The notes: generated from the sequence alone by a model not told the origin. Shown: positions 8,279-17,978, numbered from the stretch's first letter. The stretch: DNA of 40,956 nucleotides from Candidatus Poribacteria bacterium (GCA_028824685.1 JAPPCZ010000041.1:1-40956), one strand, 5' to 3'. Numbers and translations: made by a program.

Positions 8279-8506
8279 TCAATTGTGTTGGCAATTCAAG
8301 GTGTTGGTCAGTAAATAATCGTCCGTTCCATCGCCACCACTCACCTTGAGACGAACGTATGCTTCACCAGAGTAATATACGCCCTGCTGACCACCTGACA
8401 GTGTTATACCGTGAGGTCCTGAATCAGAAAAAGATCTTTTCCCATCCTCAGCCCTTAGTTTGTAAACGTTGGGTCTCCAATCTTTATTTTCTTTTCCTGC
8501 TATGTC
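8279..8506 (-). other. -1 frame continuation of the secreted protein
   Basis: Seventy-five codons read in the -1 frame immediately after the heptamer TTTCCCG, ending at TGA 8279-8281. The segment is rich in Gly, Tyr and charged residues, with patterns like GQQGVYYSGEAYVRLKV that match the beta-strand style of the upstream part. It has no start codon or ribosome site of its own where it begins, so it makes sense only as the C-terminus of the upstream frame. Confidence 0.6.
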
Positions 8507-9090
8507 GGGAAAGAAGCTTTGTACTCGGTACTCACATCAACTTTTCCATCAGCTTCTACTCCATTATGATATGCGGATACATAATAGTCAAATGACATAT
8601 ACCCGGACGCATAGTCATACGTATGCCTATTGATTTGCACATATCCATCCACGAAGGGAAGGTGTTGGACACCCTCTGGGGTAGATTTGGAGGCCGGTTT
8701 ATAGATTGTCAAGTCGTAGGACTCATTGTCAGAGAGGTAATTCGTGTTCTCGTCTATATGCCAGGCGACTGCCTTTATTGTGTAGTCAGCACCTGATATA
8801 TCACCTGACAAGGTGAAGGTGTCCATGGCGTTGGTTTCGTTCCCCGATAGGAAACTCGTATATTCATATACAACGCTGCCATCTTTATTCTCTACAGACC
8901 AGTCCACATAGTTGATGCCTTCATCCGTTGTGATATAAGCGTAGCAATAGGCACCACTTCCCAAATCATCAGCTCCGGATGCCGTCATCCACGTAATCTC
9001 AATCGCCTCACTCTCAACAACAAAACCGACCAACAATAAAGAAGCGATTACCGCTGCAATCGCGATTGTCTTGAACCTAAACTTAAACAT
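8500..9090 (-). CDS. Secreted protein of unknown function, cut short by a -1 frameshift
   Basis: The intact frame gives 196 residues. The start is ATG 9090, with GGAG seven bases upstream; a TTG two codons earlier is too close to the ribosome site. A signal peptide (residues about 1-30, hydrophobic core IAIAAVIASLLLVGFVV, cleavage near SEA) precedes a probably beta-rich Ig-like domain with YxITTDEGI and YTIKAVAWHIDEN segments. I do not recognise the family. The frame stops at TAG 8500-8502, but the -1 frame stays open for another 75 codons with protein-like content. The shift point coincides with TTTCCCG (8512-8506), an X XXY YYZ heptamer in the correct phase. Either an indel or recoding would join both parts into a 270-residue protein. 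Confidence 0.7.
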   Translation of the reverse strand: MFKFRFKTIAIAAVIASLLLVGFVVESEAIEITWMTASGADDLGSGAYCYAYITTDEGINYVDWSVENKDGSVVYEYTSFLSGNETNAMDTFTLSGDISGADYTIKAVAWHIDENTNYLSDNESYDLTIYKPASKSTPEGVQHLPFVDGYVQINRHTYDYASGYMSFDYYVSAYHNGVEADGKVDVSTEYKASFPT

Positions 9091-9273
9091 TTGCAATCTC
9101 CTTTTGGCACTCTAAATGAATGCCGGTATCTTAAAACCAACGTCTGGGACGTTGGTTTTTTCACTATCAATCCAATATTGATAAGTGATTTGAAGGAGAT
9201 GTACTATATTTTAGCACGTCTCCTGTTGTTGTGTAAACAAAAACATATCGTTGAAATGGTATTATCACTGTTG

Positions 9274-9825
9274 TTATTCCTGTGATAGCGACACGCCGAA
9301 ATGCTCACGCACCTTTCTGATAATGGCACGTTTTCGAGACTTCACCGTGCTTTCAGGGATGCTTAGCTTGCCACCAATTTCAGCAGAAGTCCATCCTTTC
9401 ACCCACAATTCAACGACATCTTTGTAAATGGAACTCATCTCATCAATTACCTCAAATACCTCGTTCTGATGCAGTGCTCGGTACAATTCCTGATCTAAGA
9501 TAGCTGCATGTTGTTTTTGAGCAAATTCCATTAGTTCTTGACGTTTTTCTTCATTTCGCCAATGTTCTTGGCATTTGCTGCGAGCAACCTGTTTCAGCCA
9601 TTTGCTAACAGTGCCGATGTCTACAGTACCCTTGTTGCGAAACCGTCGAACAATAGCGAGACAAGTTTCACTATACACATCGTCAACTACTTCAGGATTG
9701 CCAACTTCGTTTCGGATGATTGTCCGCAACAACCGTTCATACTTGCTAACAAGCACACCAACAGCATCAAAATAGCCGTTTTGAATTTGTTTTAGCAAGA
9801 TAGTATCTGAGGAAAAAGATAACAT
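9274..9825 (-). CDS. RNA polymerase sigma factor, ECF-like
   Basis: A 183-residue sigma-70 family protein. Region 2 spans about residues 8-80 (SKYERLLRTIIRNEV, VDDVYSETCLAIVRRF). Region 4 spans about 120-175, with the helix-turn-helix GWTSAEIGGKLSIPESTVKSRKRA. The frame is open from an ATG at 9843, but ATG 9825 is preceded by GGAG at four bases and fits the family start better; the longer 189-residue form remains possible. It precedes the secreted-protein gene on the same strand by about 180 bases. No anti-sigma factor is adjacent. Less typical than the first ECF factor in this window, but clearly of the same superfamily. Confidence 0.85.
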   Translation of the reverse strand: MLSFSSDTILLKQIQNGYFDAVGVLVSKYERLLRTIIRNEVGNPEVVDDVYSETCLAIVRRFRNKGTVDIGTVSKWLKQVARSKCQEHWRNEEKRQELMEFAQKQHAAILDQELYRALHQNEVFEVIDEMSSIYKDVVELWVKGWTSAEIGGKLSIPESTVKSRKRAIIRKVREHFGVSLSQE

Positions 9826-10124
9826 TTGACTCCATACTAACATTAAGATACTCTAAAATTCACATTAGAATAATATGTTTTCACGTTACATGACGTAGAA
9901 AAAGCCTAAAAAGATTACTTAAAGTAAAAAACATGTTTATTTTTATAGCAAATTTAAATTTTTTCAAGAAATTATAGAACTTTTAAGGTGTTTTCACCTG
10001 ATTGATTTTATAGACTATTCCGATCTTCTGATCACGATTCTTTTTTATTGAATAAAAACGACTAATTGCTTATAATGCACGGCAAAGTTATCTACGCATT
10101 CACAATAACAAGGACGGACTGATA

Positions 10125-12797
10125 GTGATAAGAACAGAAACACCTCGCCCCGAATATCCGAGACCCGATTTCCAACGCGGCACCTCCGAAGGAATTGACT
10201 GGATAAACCTCAACGGCACATGGGAATTTGCGTTCGACCCAGATGATGTCGGAGAAAAAGAGGAATGGTTTTCACCAAACGCGCCTGATTTCCCACTGCA
10301 AATACAGGTGCCCTACCCTTGGGAAAGCCTCGCTGCATGGGGAGAAGAAGACAGCGCTGATAGTGCTACCTACCTCAGCACAAATGCCTATCTTAAACCA
10401 GAAGATGTTACATGTGGTGGACTAAGCCGAGAAGGGAATTATCGTGGCGAACCACGACACACAATTGGCTGGTACCGCAGAACTATCTCCATTCCTGAAA
10501 ACTGGGGAGATGACCGTGTTATTTTGAAATTTTGTGCTGTTGACTGGAAAACAACAGTTTGGGTGAACGGCAAAGTCATCGGTGAAAATGAAAACGGATA
10601 CCTACCCTTTGAACTTGACATTACAGATGCGTTGACCCCGGATAAACCCGCAACCCTCGTTGTGCGGGCTTATGATGCACAAGACCACAGCGAACAACTT
10701 GCAGGCAAACAGATAGGATGGTATACACGCACCAGCGGCATCTGGCAGCCTGTTTACTTAGAACCCAGAAACGCAACCTATATTCAGCAGTGCCACATCA
10801 CTCCCGACATTGATAACAGCACTGCCACTTTTGACATAACAATTGATGGCGAAATCGCATCAGGCACAGAAATTCAATGGGAATGCGAAGATATGAGCGG
10901 AAGCGTGGATGCCTCTGAAAAGACGCAGTGCACCGTCAATATTCCACCAGAAAAACTCCGACTTTGGGATGTAGATACGCCAAATCTCTATAACGTCACA
11001 CTCAAATTGGTATCTGAAGAATCCGTTATTGACAGGATTTACACCTATTTCGGCATGCGGAAGGTATCAATTGAGAAGGCACCGGGAGGCGACTACAATT
11101 ATATCTACCTTAACAATCGTCCCATATATCTGTTAGGTGCGCTAAATCAGTCGTTTAGCCCAGAAGGGGTGTATACCTTCCTCACTGACGAGGCAATCCG
11201 AACCGATGTTGAACGCTCCAAAGAATTCGGATTCAACTTTCTGCGCCTCCATATAAAAATGGATGAACCACGACTCTATTATTGGGCAGACAAATTAGGG
11301 CTGCTCTTTATGTGCGATATTCCCAACTTCGGCAATTATACAGAATTAGCAAAAGACAGATTTGAGGAAACGCTCCGCGGGAACATTGCGCGTGATTTCA
11401 ATCATCCATCTATCATTTCATGGTGCAACTTCAACGAAACATGGGGACTCGGTGGCGGAGAATACAAAGAGAAAAAGGATCGTCAAGAATGGGTGCGTGA
11501 AATGTACCACCTTGCCAAATCGCTTGACCCCACTCGTCTTATTGAAGACAACTCGCCTTGTCTCTATGACCATGTTGAAACTGACATCAACTCTTGGCAT
11601 TTCTATATCAATGATTACAAGCACGCCAAGGACCATATCGCAAACGTTGTCCAACAGACATATCCGGGTTCAAAGTTTAATTATGCTGGTGATAACGAAC
11701 AAACGGATGTACCGCTGATTAATAGCGAATATGGCGGCATTAGTGCTGGTGCAGGCGATAAAGATGTCGCTTGGTGCTTTAAGTATCTAACAAACGAGTT
11801 ACGCCTCCATCCGAAAATCTGCGGATATGTCTATACCGAACTACAGGATATTGAGTGGGAACATAACGGTTTTATGAACTACGACCGTTCAGTGAAGGAA
11901 TTCGGATATGATTACAACGACATCAATACCCTTGATTTTATTGCGATTGACTATCCACCTGGCACCACCGTTTCCCCTGGTGATACGATAAAGGCAAATA
12001 TATACACCAGCCACTTCTCACACAAAACAATTAATAACACAACGCTACATTGGCAACTGGATACCCTTGACAAAAACGGCGAACTAACGCATGGACGTAT
12101 AAGCAGAAGTGTTGAAATTCCCTTTCCACAATATCAGGTAGAACAGGTGCATCAACTGGAATTTACTATCCCGGATATTAACGCCGCAGTTGGCACGTTA
12201 CATGTATGGGTATCCGATGAAACAGGCGCGGTTGTAGCACGCAATTACATCAATTTTGAGATATTCTTGGAAGATACATCAGGACTCACTTCACTTTCTC
12301 ATCTTCCGGGCGACATCTCCGCCAGCAAATGGGATTCAGCATCCGAAGTAACGGAACAACGCCTCACTGCACAAGGCGCAGGATACGTTGAATATCAGAT
12401 ACCACTACCTGCCGATCTCAATCCTGACGAAATTTCTAAGATGGAACTTGTTTTTGAGGCATCTTCATCAAACGGGGGTTCACGGCAAACAGAACCAGAG
12501 AAATATCCATCAGATGTTACAATCTCCGTAAACGGCACTGAGGTTGAAACTTTGACACTCCCCGATTGTCCAGCAGATGCACGCGGCGTGCTCACCTATA
12601 TTCACGAAAATCTTGGCAACTACGGCTACCTATGTCGTGTCCAATTGGATAAGGAAACGTGCCTAAACGGAAATTCTACAGAAGCAATCACCGTGCGTTA
12701 TGAAGTTAAAGGCAATGCCGAAAACAGAGGTGGACTAACGCTTTATGGCAATCGCCGCGGTAGATATCCCACAGTCCCACATATTCTCATTTCTTAA
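10125..12797 (+). CDS. Glycoside hydrolase family 2 protein (beta-galactosidase/glucuronidase-like)
   Basis: An 890-residue GH2-type glycosidase. An N-terminal jelly-roll sugar-binding domain (residues about 10-210, with WYRRT and a DWKTTVWVNG segment) is followed by an Ig-like domain and a TIM barrel. The acid/base is Glu438 in CNFNETWG and the nucleophile Glu535 in INSEYGG, both expected GH2 positions. The C-terminal 280 residues form extra beta-rich domains. There is no signal peptide, so it acts in the cytoplasm on imported oligosaccharide or glycoside. The start is GTG 10125 with AAGGA upstream. The dehydrogenase gene follows after 16 bases with its own GGAGG, so the two form an operon, perhaps for sugar-acid-containing glycans. 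The exact substrate is not predictable. Confidence 0.92.
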   Translation: MIRTETPRPEYPRPDFQRGTSEGIDWINLNGTWEFAFDPDDVGEKEEWFSPNAPDFPLQIQVPYPWESLAAWGEEDSADSATYLSTNAYLKPEDVTCGGLSREGNYRGEPRHTIGWYRRTISIPENWGDDRVILKFCAVDWKTTVWVNGKVIGENENGYLPFELDITDALTPDKPATLVVRAYDAQDHSEQLAGKQIGWYTRTSGIWQPVYLEPRNATYIQQCHITPDIDNSTATFDITIDGEIASGTEIQWECEDMSGSVDASEKTQCTVNIPPEKLRLWDVDTPNLYNVTLKLVSEESVIDRIYTYFGMRKVSIEKAPGGDYNYIYLNNRPIYLLGALNQSFSPEGVYTFLTDEAIRTDVERSKEFGFNFLRLHIKMDEPRLYYWADKLGLLFMCDIPNFGNYTELAKDRFEETLRGNIARDFNHPSIISWCNFNETWGLGGGEYKEKKDRQEWVREMYHLAKSLDPTRLIEDNSPCLYDHVETDINSWHFYINDYKHAKDHIANVVQQTYPGSKFNYAGDNEQTDVPLINSEYGGISAGAGDKDVAWCFKYLTNELRLHPKICGYVYTELQDIEWEHNGFMNYDRSVKEFGYDYNDINTLDFIAIDYPPGTTVSPGDTIKANIYTSHFSHKTINNTTLHWQLDTLDKNGELTHGRISRSVEIPFPQYQVEQVHQLEFTIPDINAAVGTLHVWVSDETGAVVARNYINFEIFLEDTSGLTSLSHLPGDISASKWDSASEVTEQRLTAQGAGYVEYQIPLPADLNPDEISKMELVFEASSSNGGSRQTEPEKYPSDVTISVNGTEVETLTLPDCPADARGVLTYIHENLGNYGYLCRVQLDKETCLNGNSTEAITVRYEVKGNAENRGGLTLYGNRRGRYPTVPHILIS

Positions 12798-12813
12798 TAG
12801 GAGGAATCGTTGA

Positions 12814-13893
12814 ATGGCAACACATCAATTTCTATTTACGCGTTCACCCGGTTTAGAAGGTTCATGGCCCTTCGTCCACGAACAGATGGTAAAACGGCTT
12901 GAAGAATTAGGCGTTACACTCGTTCTCAACACAACCAGCAAAGACCCTCTCCACGAACAGGTGGACTTGAGCGAGGTTATCGGCATCTCACATTGGGGTG
13001 GTAGTCTCACCGAAACTTGTATAGACAACGCGCCAAAACTCAAAGTGCTCGGCACAATGACAGACAACACAGGACACGGTATCCCGTACGCAAAACTTCA
13101 GGATCGCGGTATCCCAGTGATTGAATCCACACGTGCATGGGCACAATCTGTTGCTGAATGTGCTTTTGGACTCGCTTTATCCTCGCTGCGCCGCACTGCA
13201 CAGTGGCACATGCAGATGGCACAAGGCGAAAAACTGTGGAATTGGAGCGACCCAATATGGGGACCGGACAAACTTCCCGTTGCACATCAGTTCTGTGATG
13301 ACCCCGACTTTGTAAACGGTGATCTCGGCACAAAACAGATCGGTGTTATCGGACTTGGACAAATTGGTAGGAAAATCGCGCAGTGGTGCCGTGCCTTCGG
13401 TGCAACCGTTATGGGATTTGACCCATTCGTTCCTGATGAACTCCTACAAGAATGGGATGTGGAACGCGTTGATATGGATACACTTGTTGATAGGGCAGAT
13501 ATCGTGTTTGTTTCTGTTCCGCCAACACCATCCGCACGCCACCTGTTAAATCGTGAACGTATTTATCATCTGCACAAAGGGGCGTTGGTCGTTATCATTA
13601 CCCGTGCACACGCTGTTGATATGGCTGCCCTGCGTGAACGGATTGTCAAAGACGAACTCGCCGGTGCATTTGATGTTTATGACAGAGAACCTGTGCCTAT
13701 TGATGATGAATTGCGAAATAGGGATAACGTTGTGCATACGCCGCACATCGCAGGTAGGACAAAAGATGCTAATCTTCGTGTTGCAGATATGATTGTTGAC
13801 GATTTTGAACGCGTGCTTAAGGGAGAAAAACCTCTCGGTGCATTAACACCGGAGGCGATTAAGGTTCGCACCTCTGATAATCCTTATGAGTGA
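12814..13893 (+). CDS. D-isomer-specific 2-hydroxyacid dehydrogenase family protein
   Basis: A 359-residue NAD(P)-dependent dehydrogenase. The nucleotide-binding motif GLGQIG is at residues 180-185 (VIGLGQIGRKIAQ). The catalytic residues appear to be Arg264 in ITRAHAVD, Glu292 in YDREPVP and His311 in HTPHIAG. The family interconverts 2-oxoacids and D-2-hydroxyacids; many environmental members sit beside sugar-degradation genes. ATG 12814 follows AGGAGG nine bases upstream. Co-transcription with the GH2 gene suggests it processes a sugar acid derived from that hydrolase's product; this is inference. Length and motif order are normal. Confidence 0.92.
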   Translation: MATHQFLFTRSPGLEGSWPFVHEQMVKRLEELGVTLVLNTTSKDPLHEQVDLSEVIGISHWGGSLTETCIDNAPKLKVLGTMTDNTGHGIPYAKLQDRGIPVIESTRAWAQSVAECAFGLALSSLRRTAQWHMQMAQGEKLWNWSDPIWGPDKLPVAHQFCDDPDFVNGDLGTKQIGVIGLGQIGRKIAQWCRAFGATVMGFDPFVPDELLQEWDVERVDMDTLVDRADIVFVSVPPTPSARHLLNRERIYHLHKGALVVIITRAHAVDMAALRERIVKDELAGAFDVYDREPVPIDDELRNRDNVVHTPHIAGRTKDANLRVADMIVDDFERVLKGEKPLGALTPEAIKVRTSDNPYE

Positions 13894-13904
13894 GTTTCGT
13901 TGCT

Positions 13905-14062
13905 CCTACAAACTCTTTTTGTAGGAGCGAGCTCCAGCTCGCGACATCTTGTTGGAGAGATTTGTAAGTCCGATTTACAGTGCCTGCGTTTGTAGTCGCG
14001 CAATTCATTGCGCCTCTTATATTCGTCGAACAACGATGTTCAGTTAATCGTACAATCTACTA
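13905..14062. repeat. Composite of hairpin repeats, MITE remnant
   Basis: Contains GTAGGAG-CGAG-CTCCAGCTCGCGAC (stem GCGAGC/GCTCGC) and a GCGCAA/TTGCGC hairpin at about 13997-14013. It ends in CTACTATAAA, the right end of the TTATAGT-type MITE seen at 31168-31305. No left end is visible, so it is a partial element. Confidence 0.5.
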
Positions 14063-14178
14063 TAAATAGCCCTACGCAACACTTTTCGATTGATATTCAA
14101 TTTCAGACATGGCACTATTTTCTTGCAAAGGTCCAAAGCGAAATATACAGAAACACAACATTTTTGAGGACTTATCAG

Positions 14179-14784
14179 ATGGCATTTACCGATTTCAATT
14201 CAATTGCCCAAGTGCAGGAAGCCTTCAAGATTAAATATACCGAAGACGAGTATATTCAATACGTGGATATTGAACCTTCCCAAGCATTTTTGGAAGAGTT
14301 TGAATTCAGCCAGCGCCACATCAACGTGTTTTCATCAGAAGCATCCCGCTGCGAAAATGTGATTTATCCAGTACTCAGGGACGTATACAAAAACTATGTG
14401 GAATGGTTTGCATTGTGGAGTCATGAATTGATTTCTTACGATGAGAATCTCAGCGGCACACCTGACTATCTGATCTCAACAAAATCGGGGTTGGGAAAAA
14501 CAGTACCAGGGACTCCTATCATTATCGTTGCAGAAGCAAAACGAAACGACTTTGTTAAGGGATGGGGACAGTGTTTAGCTGAATTGGTTGCCGCTCAAAA
14601 AATCAACGATGACGATAAAAAGACGGTTTACGGAATTGTAACGGATGGTGAGTTTTGGCAATTCGGGAAATTAGATGGAAATCAGTTTACGCGCAACGAG
14701 ACTGCCCTTACAATCAGTGAACTCAAAAAGGTGTTCGGTGCAATTGGGTATCTGATGGATGTCAGTTTACCCGAAGTGCAATAA
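14179..14784 (+). CDS. Conserved hypothetical protein, possible PD-(D/E)XK nuclease fold
   Basis: A 201-residue protein. The open frame extends 57 codons upstream, but that part lies in repeat DNA and starts with TTG. ATG 14179 is preceded by GAGGA and starts a coherent protein. The middle reads GTPDYLIS ... IIIVAEAKRNDF ... GQCLAELVAAQ. This resembles the D-X(n)-(E/D)XK pattern of PD-(D/E)XK proteins (Asp in GTPDYL, Glu-Ala-Lys in AEAKR, then an alpha helix with a Gln). Such folds appear in restriction-like and housekeeping nucleases, so a nuclease role is possible but unproven. There is no methyltransferase neighbour. Confidence 0.6.
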   Translation: MAFTDFNSIAQVQEAFKIKYTEDEYIQYVDIEPSQAFLEEFEFSQRHINVFSSEASRCENVIYPVLRDVYKNYVEWFALWSHELISYDENLSGTPDYLISTKSGLGKTVPGTPIIIVAEAKRNDFVKGWGQCLAELVAAQKINDDDKKTVYGIVTDGEFWQFGKLDGNQFTRNETALTISELKKVFGAIGYLMDVSLPEVQ

Positions 14785-14992
14785 TTGCAGGTGGGCCCAC
14801 GCGAAATCGAACATTGTAATAAGGGTTTCTATGCCCTGTCCTCTCGTCTGAACCAAAATTTCCAAGATTATGAATCACCGCCAAATGCACGTTTGACATT
14901 TGGCAATATTTTAGGATTACACTTATTTGTGCGGACACTCAAAATCTTGGAAATCCTGAATAATTAGCCCAATATCTAATAAAGGATCCTTC
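14785..14992. repeat. Gene-free stretch with a 12-bp inverted repeat
   Basis: ATTTCCAAGATT (14858-14869) is perfectly inverted as AATCTTGGAAAT (14943-14954), spanning about 100 bases, as in a small MITE. A 60-codon frame across it has no ribosome site and looks non-coding. Confidence 0.5.
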
Positions 14993-15856
14993 ATGAAACA
15001 CTTCCGACTTCTACTAACGTTTTTGACCCTAATATTAATTTCTGTATTGTCTCTGCCATCCATTGCTAAATTCGATGTTCATGTCATATATTTCAAGCCG
15101 ACAGATGCGGTTGATATAGACATGGTGTATCATGACAAAATTTTGAAAGATATTCAGAGATATTTTCAGTCAGAGATGACTCGTCATGGATTTACGGACA
15201 AGACATTTCCATTAGAATTAGATGCGCAAGGCAAGGTTGTTATTCATGTAGTGAATGGAAAGCATAACACTGCTCATTATGATGTTGACGGTGCACTTGA
15301 TATATTCGATGACCGGGTTGAGCCAGAGCTTCCGCTTGAGTTTAACAATCAGCGGAATTGGGATTCACGGGACAACGTTCAACTTATCATCATGGGTGGA
15401 GTAGCCCTGAATGGCGATTGGCGCGGAGGTCCTGATTGGGGTTTTACTTGGCACGGAGGCAGGTGGGGTGGCGTTGCGTTTGTAACTATGGACAGGATAA
15501 ACGATTTTCCTAATCATTATCTTGCAGTAGTGGCACATGAACTTGGTCACGCATTTGCGCTTGATCCTGGACATAACAATGTGCCAGAATCTTTCAACGG
15601 GACTGTCATCGCATGGGGCAGGACAACGGCAGAGTGGGGTGATCGGATGCGTATATTGGATTTTGAAGCGGCTTTATTAGATAGTCGTCCTATTTTCAGG
15701 AAAATGATTATTCCAGAAGAACCTGAAAAACCTAATAAAAATGAAGATTTGGAACTTGGAGAAGATGATTCAGATAAAGATAAAGGCGATCCTATATTCG
15801 TTAATCCTCGCAAAAAGTTAACTATAACATGGGGTGAATTAAAAAGACGAAGATAG
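14993..15856 (+). CDS. Secreted zincin-type metallopeptidase-like protein
   Basis: A 287-residue protein with a signal peptide (residues about 1-25, ending LPSIA-KF). The zinc motif is AHELGHAFALDPGH: HExxH, with the next His eight residues after the second motif His. Metzincins have HExxHxxGxxH, so this version carries two extra residues before the third His and is only metzincin-like. Upstream is a Trp/Gly-rich segment (GGPDWGFTWHGGRWGG). The C-terminus is charged (LELGEDDSDKDKGD) and ends in basic residues. ATG 14993 follows AAAGGA. Probably a periplasmic or exported peptidase; the substrate is unknown. Confidence 0.75.
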   Translation: MKHFRLLLTFLTLILISVLSLPSIAKFDVHVIYFKPTDAVDIDMVYHDKILKDIQRYFQSEMTRHGFTDKTFPLELDAQGKVVIHVVNGKHNTAHYDVDGALDIFDDRVEPELPLEFNNQRNWDSRDNVQLIIMGGVALNGDWRGGPDWGFTWHGGRWGGVAFVTMDRINDFPNHYLAVVAHELGHAFALDPGHNNVPESFNGTVIAWGRTTAEWGDRMRILDFEAALLDSRPIFRKMIIPEEPEKPNKNEDLELGEDDSDKDKGDPIFVNPRKKLTITWGELKRRR

Positions 15857-15915
15857 GAGATATGCGATCATTCTCCATCTCGCACAAAATTTCAAGGTTA
15901 TCGCCGAAGTAGAGT

Positions 15916-16842
15916 TTATTCATTTTGAGATTCACCACTGTGTGATCTGAGTTCACGAAGAAGATCATTGATCACGACTGCAAGTTCCGAATCATCATTA
16001 GCAATCCGCATAGCTAATGGAAAGGCTGTTTGGAGATCTGCTATTGCCTCCTCAAAACGACTTAATTCCTTTTTGGCAAGTGCACGCTGGTAGTAAACAT
16101 AGGCATCATCAGGATCCATGTCAAGAGGATGACTGAGACTAATGGCCCTATCAAAGTCGGAAATGGCTAATTCATATTCCTTTAGTCCAACATTTGCAAG
16201 TCCGCGCTTGTAATAGGATTTTCTATCGTCATATATACGAATTGCCTTGTTATAATCGTCAATAGCTGCCTTATATTGTTTAAGTTCGTATTTTGCCCAT
16301 CCGCGAGCACGGTAAATATCTCGGCTACCAGAAGATCTGTGAATTGCTTCATCATAATCGTCAATGGCTCCTTTATATTGTTTTTGTGCAGCTTTGGCAA
16401 GTCCACGGTAGTAATAGGAATTTATATCATTAGGAAATATACGAATCACCTCACTATAATCCTCAATAGCAGGTGCGTATCGCTTTAGATTAAAATTCGC
16501 ATTACCTCGCGCTTGATAGAATTCTTCATTATCTTCAGGTTTTAAATGAATTGCCTCGTCATAATCGACGACAGCCTCTTGATATCGTTTTTGTGCAGCT
16601 TTGGCAAGTCCACGCTCGTAGTAGGCTTCTGTATAATTAGGGTTTTTCCCAATCGCTAGGTCATAATCAACGATTGCGTCCTCATAATCACCTCTTTCGT
16701 ATGCGAGAAAACCTCTATCCTTATATTGAATAGCTGTGAGTTCAACAATGGGAATACCGTTATCGTCCCCGCGGGGCAACAAGTTGGCTTGCATATCCGT
16801 GGCAAGTAATAACGGGGCCAGGGTTGAATACACGGCAAACAC
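15916..16842 (-). CDS. TPR-repeat protein, possibly 5'-truncated
   Basis: About 308 residues. From residue 38 onward it consists of roughly seven tetratricopeptide repeats of the type YxRGLAKAAQKRYxEAIxDYDEAI, with 34-36 residue spacing, predicting a protein-interaction superhelix. The start is doubtful: GTG 16842 or GTG 16833 lack a ribosome site, and an in-frame stop lies three codons upstream. The first residues (TLAPLLLATDMQA) look like the tail of a signal peptide whose beginning is missing. A plausible reading is a secreted TPR protein that lost its first codons through a deletion or insertion near 16850. Specific function unknown. Confidence 0.7.
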   Translation of the reverse strand: MFAVYSTLAPLLLATDMQANLLPRGDDNGIPIVELTAIQYKDRGFLAYERGDYEDAIVDYDLAIGKNPNYTEAYYERGLAKAAQKRYQEAVVDYDEAIHLKPEDNEEFYQARGNANFNLKRYAPAIEDYSEVIRIFPNDINSYYYRGLAKAAQKQYKGAIDDYDEAIHRSSGSRDIYRARGWAKYELKQYKAAIDDYNKAIRIYDDRKSYYKRGLANVGLKEYELAISDFDRAISLSHPLDMDPDDAYVYYQRALAKKELSRFEEAIADLQTAFPLAMRIANDDSELAVVINDLLRELRSHSGESQNE

Positions 16843-16970
16843 GGGTGGTTACAGGACTGATTAACTCTGTGGAATATGAGTTTGAATTGAAGGCACTCTC
16901 GCAGCAAGGGTATTATTCGACCACAGAAACTGCATACGCAACACCAACATCACAGTAAAGGAGAAAATTT

Positions 16971-17978
16971 GTGAAAAAGTTTCTATTTTTTTGTATTATT
17001 TCTGTCATTTTAATCGGTCTCGGTTGTGGGAACGATAATTCTTTAGAGATTTTACATAATCTTGCACCTGAATTGGAGCAGCCTGCTGTTGTCTCTGAAC
17101 TCACACAGGAAGCATGGGACGTGCTAAAATTTGTAAGGGAACTGCCTATTAGGAGTGCTGAAAGTGTGAACCATACAGAAGAACATTTACAAGCAGTCAA
17201 AGCGCAAGCAGAATACCTGCGTGTGAAACAAGAAGATTACTATAAGAAATATGTTGATGCTGGAGGGATTCCAATCGTTGGTCCGGATACGCTTGATGAC
17301 CAGCATCTTATCAATGCACGTACCATTATCTTGATGATGACTGCGAAACGTCCTGGATTACGTGAAGCGTTTGTGGGAAAATTTTACATTGCGATCTCCT
17401 CGGGATGTTTATATCAATTACCTGAATATAACGGGACTGATAGGTGTGGGTGGATTGCTGGGACGTTAACATTAACAAGCGAACTTTGGTATCGGATTCC
17501 TAACCGTAATATCGGTTACACGATTAACACTATAGAGGGAGATACACCTTATGACCCTCCGTCACTGTGGCAGATGAGGGTTGTTATTCACGAATTTGCA
17601 CATGCGGTTTATTATGGCCCTATACCTGTTGAGTATGACCAAGATTTTTATGAAAAACTAAAACGCTCCAAAAAGAATGCACGCGAAAAAGGATTATACT
17701 CGGATAAGTTTTATAGGGACACGAATATAAACTACCCTGAAGGTGACCCCAATGCAGTAGAGCATTATTGGACAGAAGCGGTGGATTTATGGTTTTATTG
17801 TATCGGCGAGAACGCATATAAAGTCCCCGGCCCCGATGGCGCACTTTTTTTTAAAACAACCGAAGAATTTGCTGCGTATGATCCGGTGCTGTATGAAATA
17901 CTTTCAACGTATTTTCCTGAAGTTTCGTTTTGTGACGGATATTGCGAAGAATTTGGACAGATGTGGGGTGGATTATGA
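16971..17978 (+). CDS. Putative lipoprotein with zincin (HExxH ... E) domain
   Basis: A 335-residue protein starting at GTG 16971 with AAAGGAG seven bases upstream. The N-terminus MKKFLFFCIISVILIGLGC is a lipoprotein-like signal with Cys19 as the likely lipidated residue; Gly rather than Leu at -3 makes the lipobox imperfect. In the C-terminal half IHEFAHAVYYG is a HExxH zinc site, followed about 60 residues later by YWTEAVDLWF, whose Glu is a likely third zinc ligand (gluzincin arrangement). Probably an outer-surface or periplasmic metallopeptidase. No partner gene is apparent; the upstream TPR gene is divergent. Confidence 0.75.
   Translation: MKKFLFFCIISVILIGLGCGNDNSLEILHNLAPELEQPAVVSELTQEAWDVLKFVRELPIRSAESVNHTEEHLQAVKAQAEYLRVKQEDYYKKYVDAGGIPIVGPDTLDDQHLINARTIILMMTAKRPGLREAFVGKFYIAISSGCLYQLPEYNGTDRCGWIAGTLTLTSELWYRIPNRNIGYTINTIEGDTPYDPPSLWQMRVVIHEFAHAVYYGPIPVEYDQDFYEKLKRSKKNAREKGLYSDKFYRDTNINYPEGDPNAVEHYWTEAVDLWFYCIGENAYKVPGPDGALFFKTTEEFAAYDPVLYEILSTYFPEVSFCDGYCEEFGQMWGGL

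Noticed and set aside
14008..14178. N-terminal extension of the PD-(D/E)XK-like protein
   Set aside because: It begins with TTG inside MITE-derived DNA; the ATG at 14179 with GAGGA is better.
14785..14967. 60-codon frame after the PD-(D/E)XK-like gene
   Set aside because: It lies over an inverted repeat and lacks a ribosome site and a protein-like pattern.
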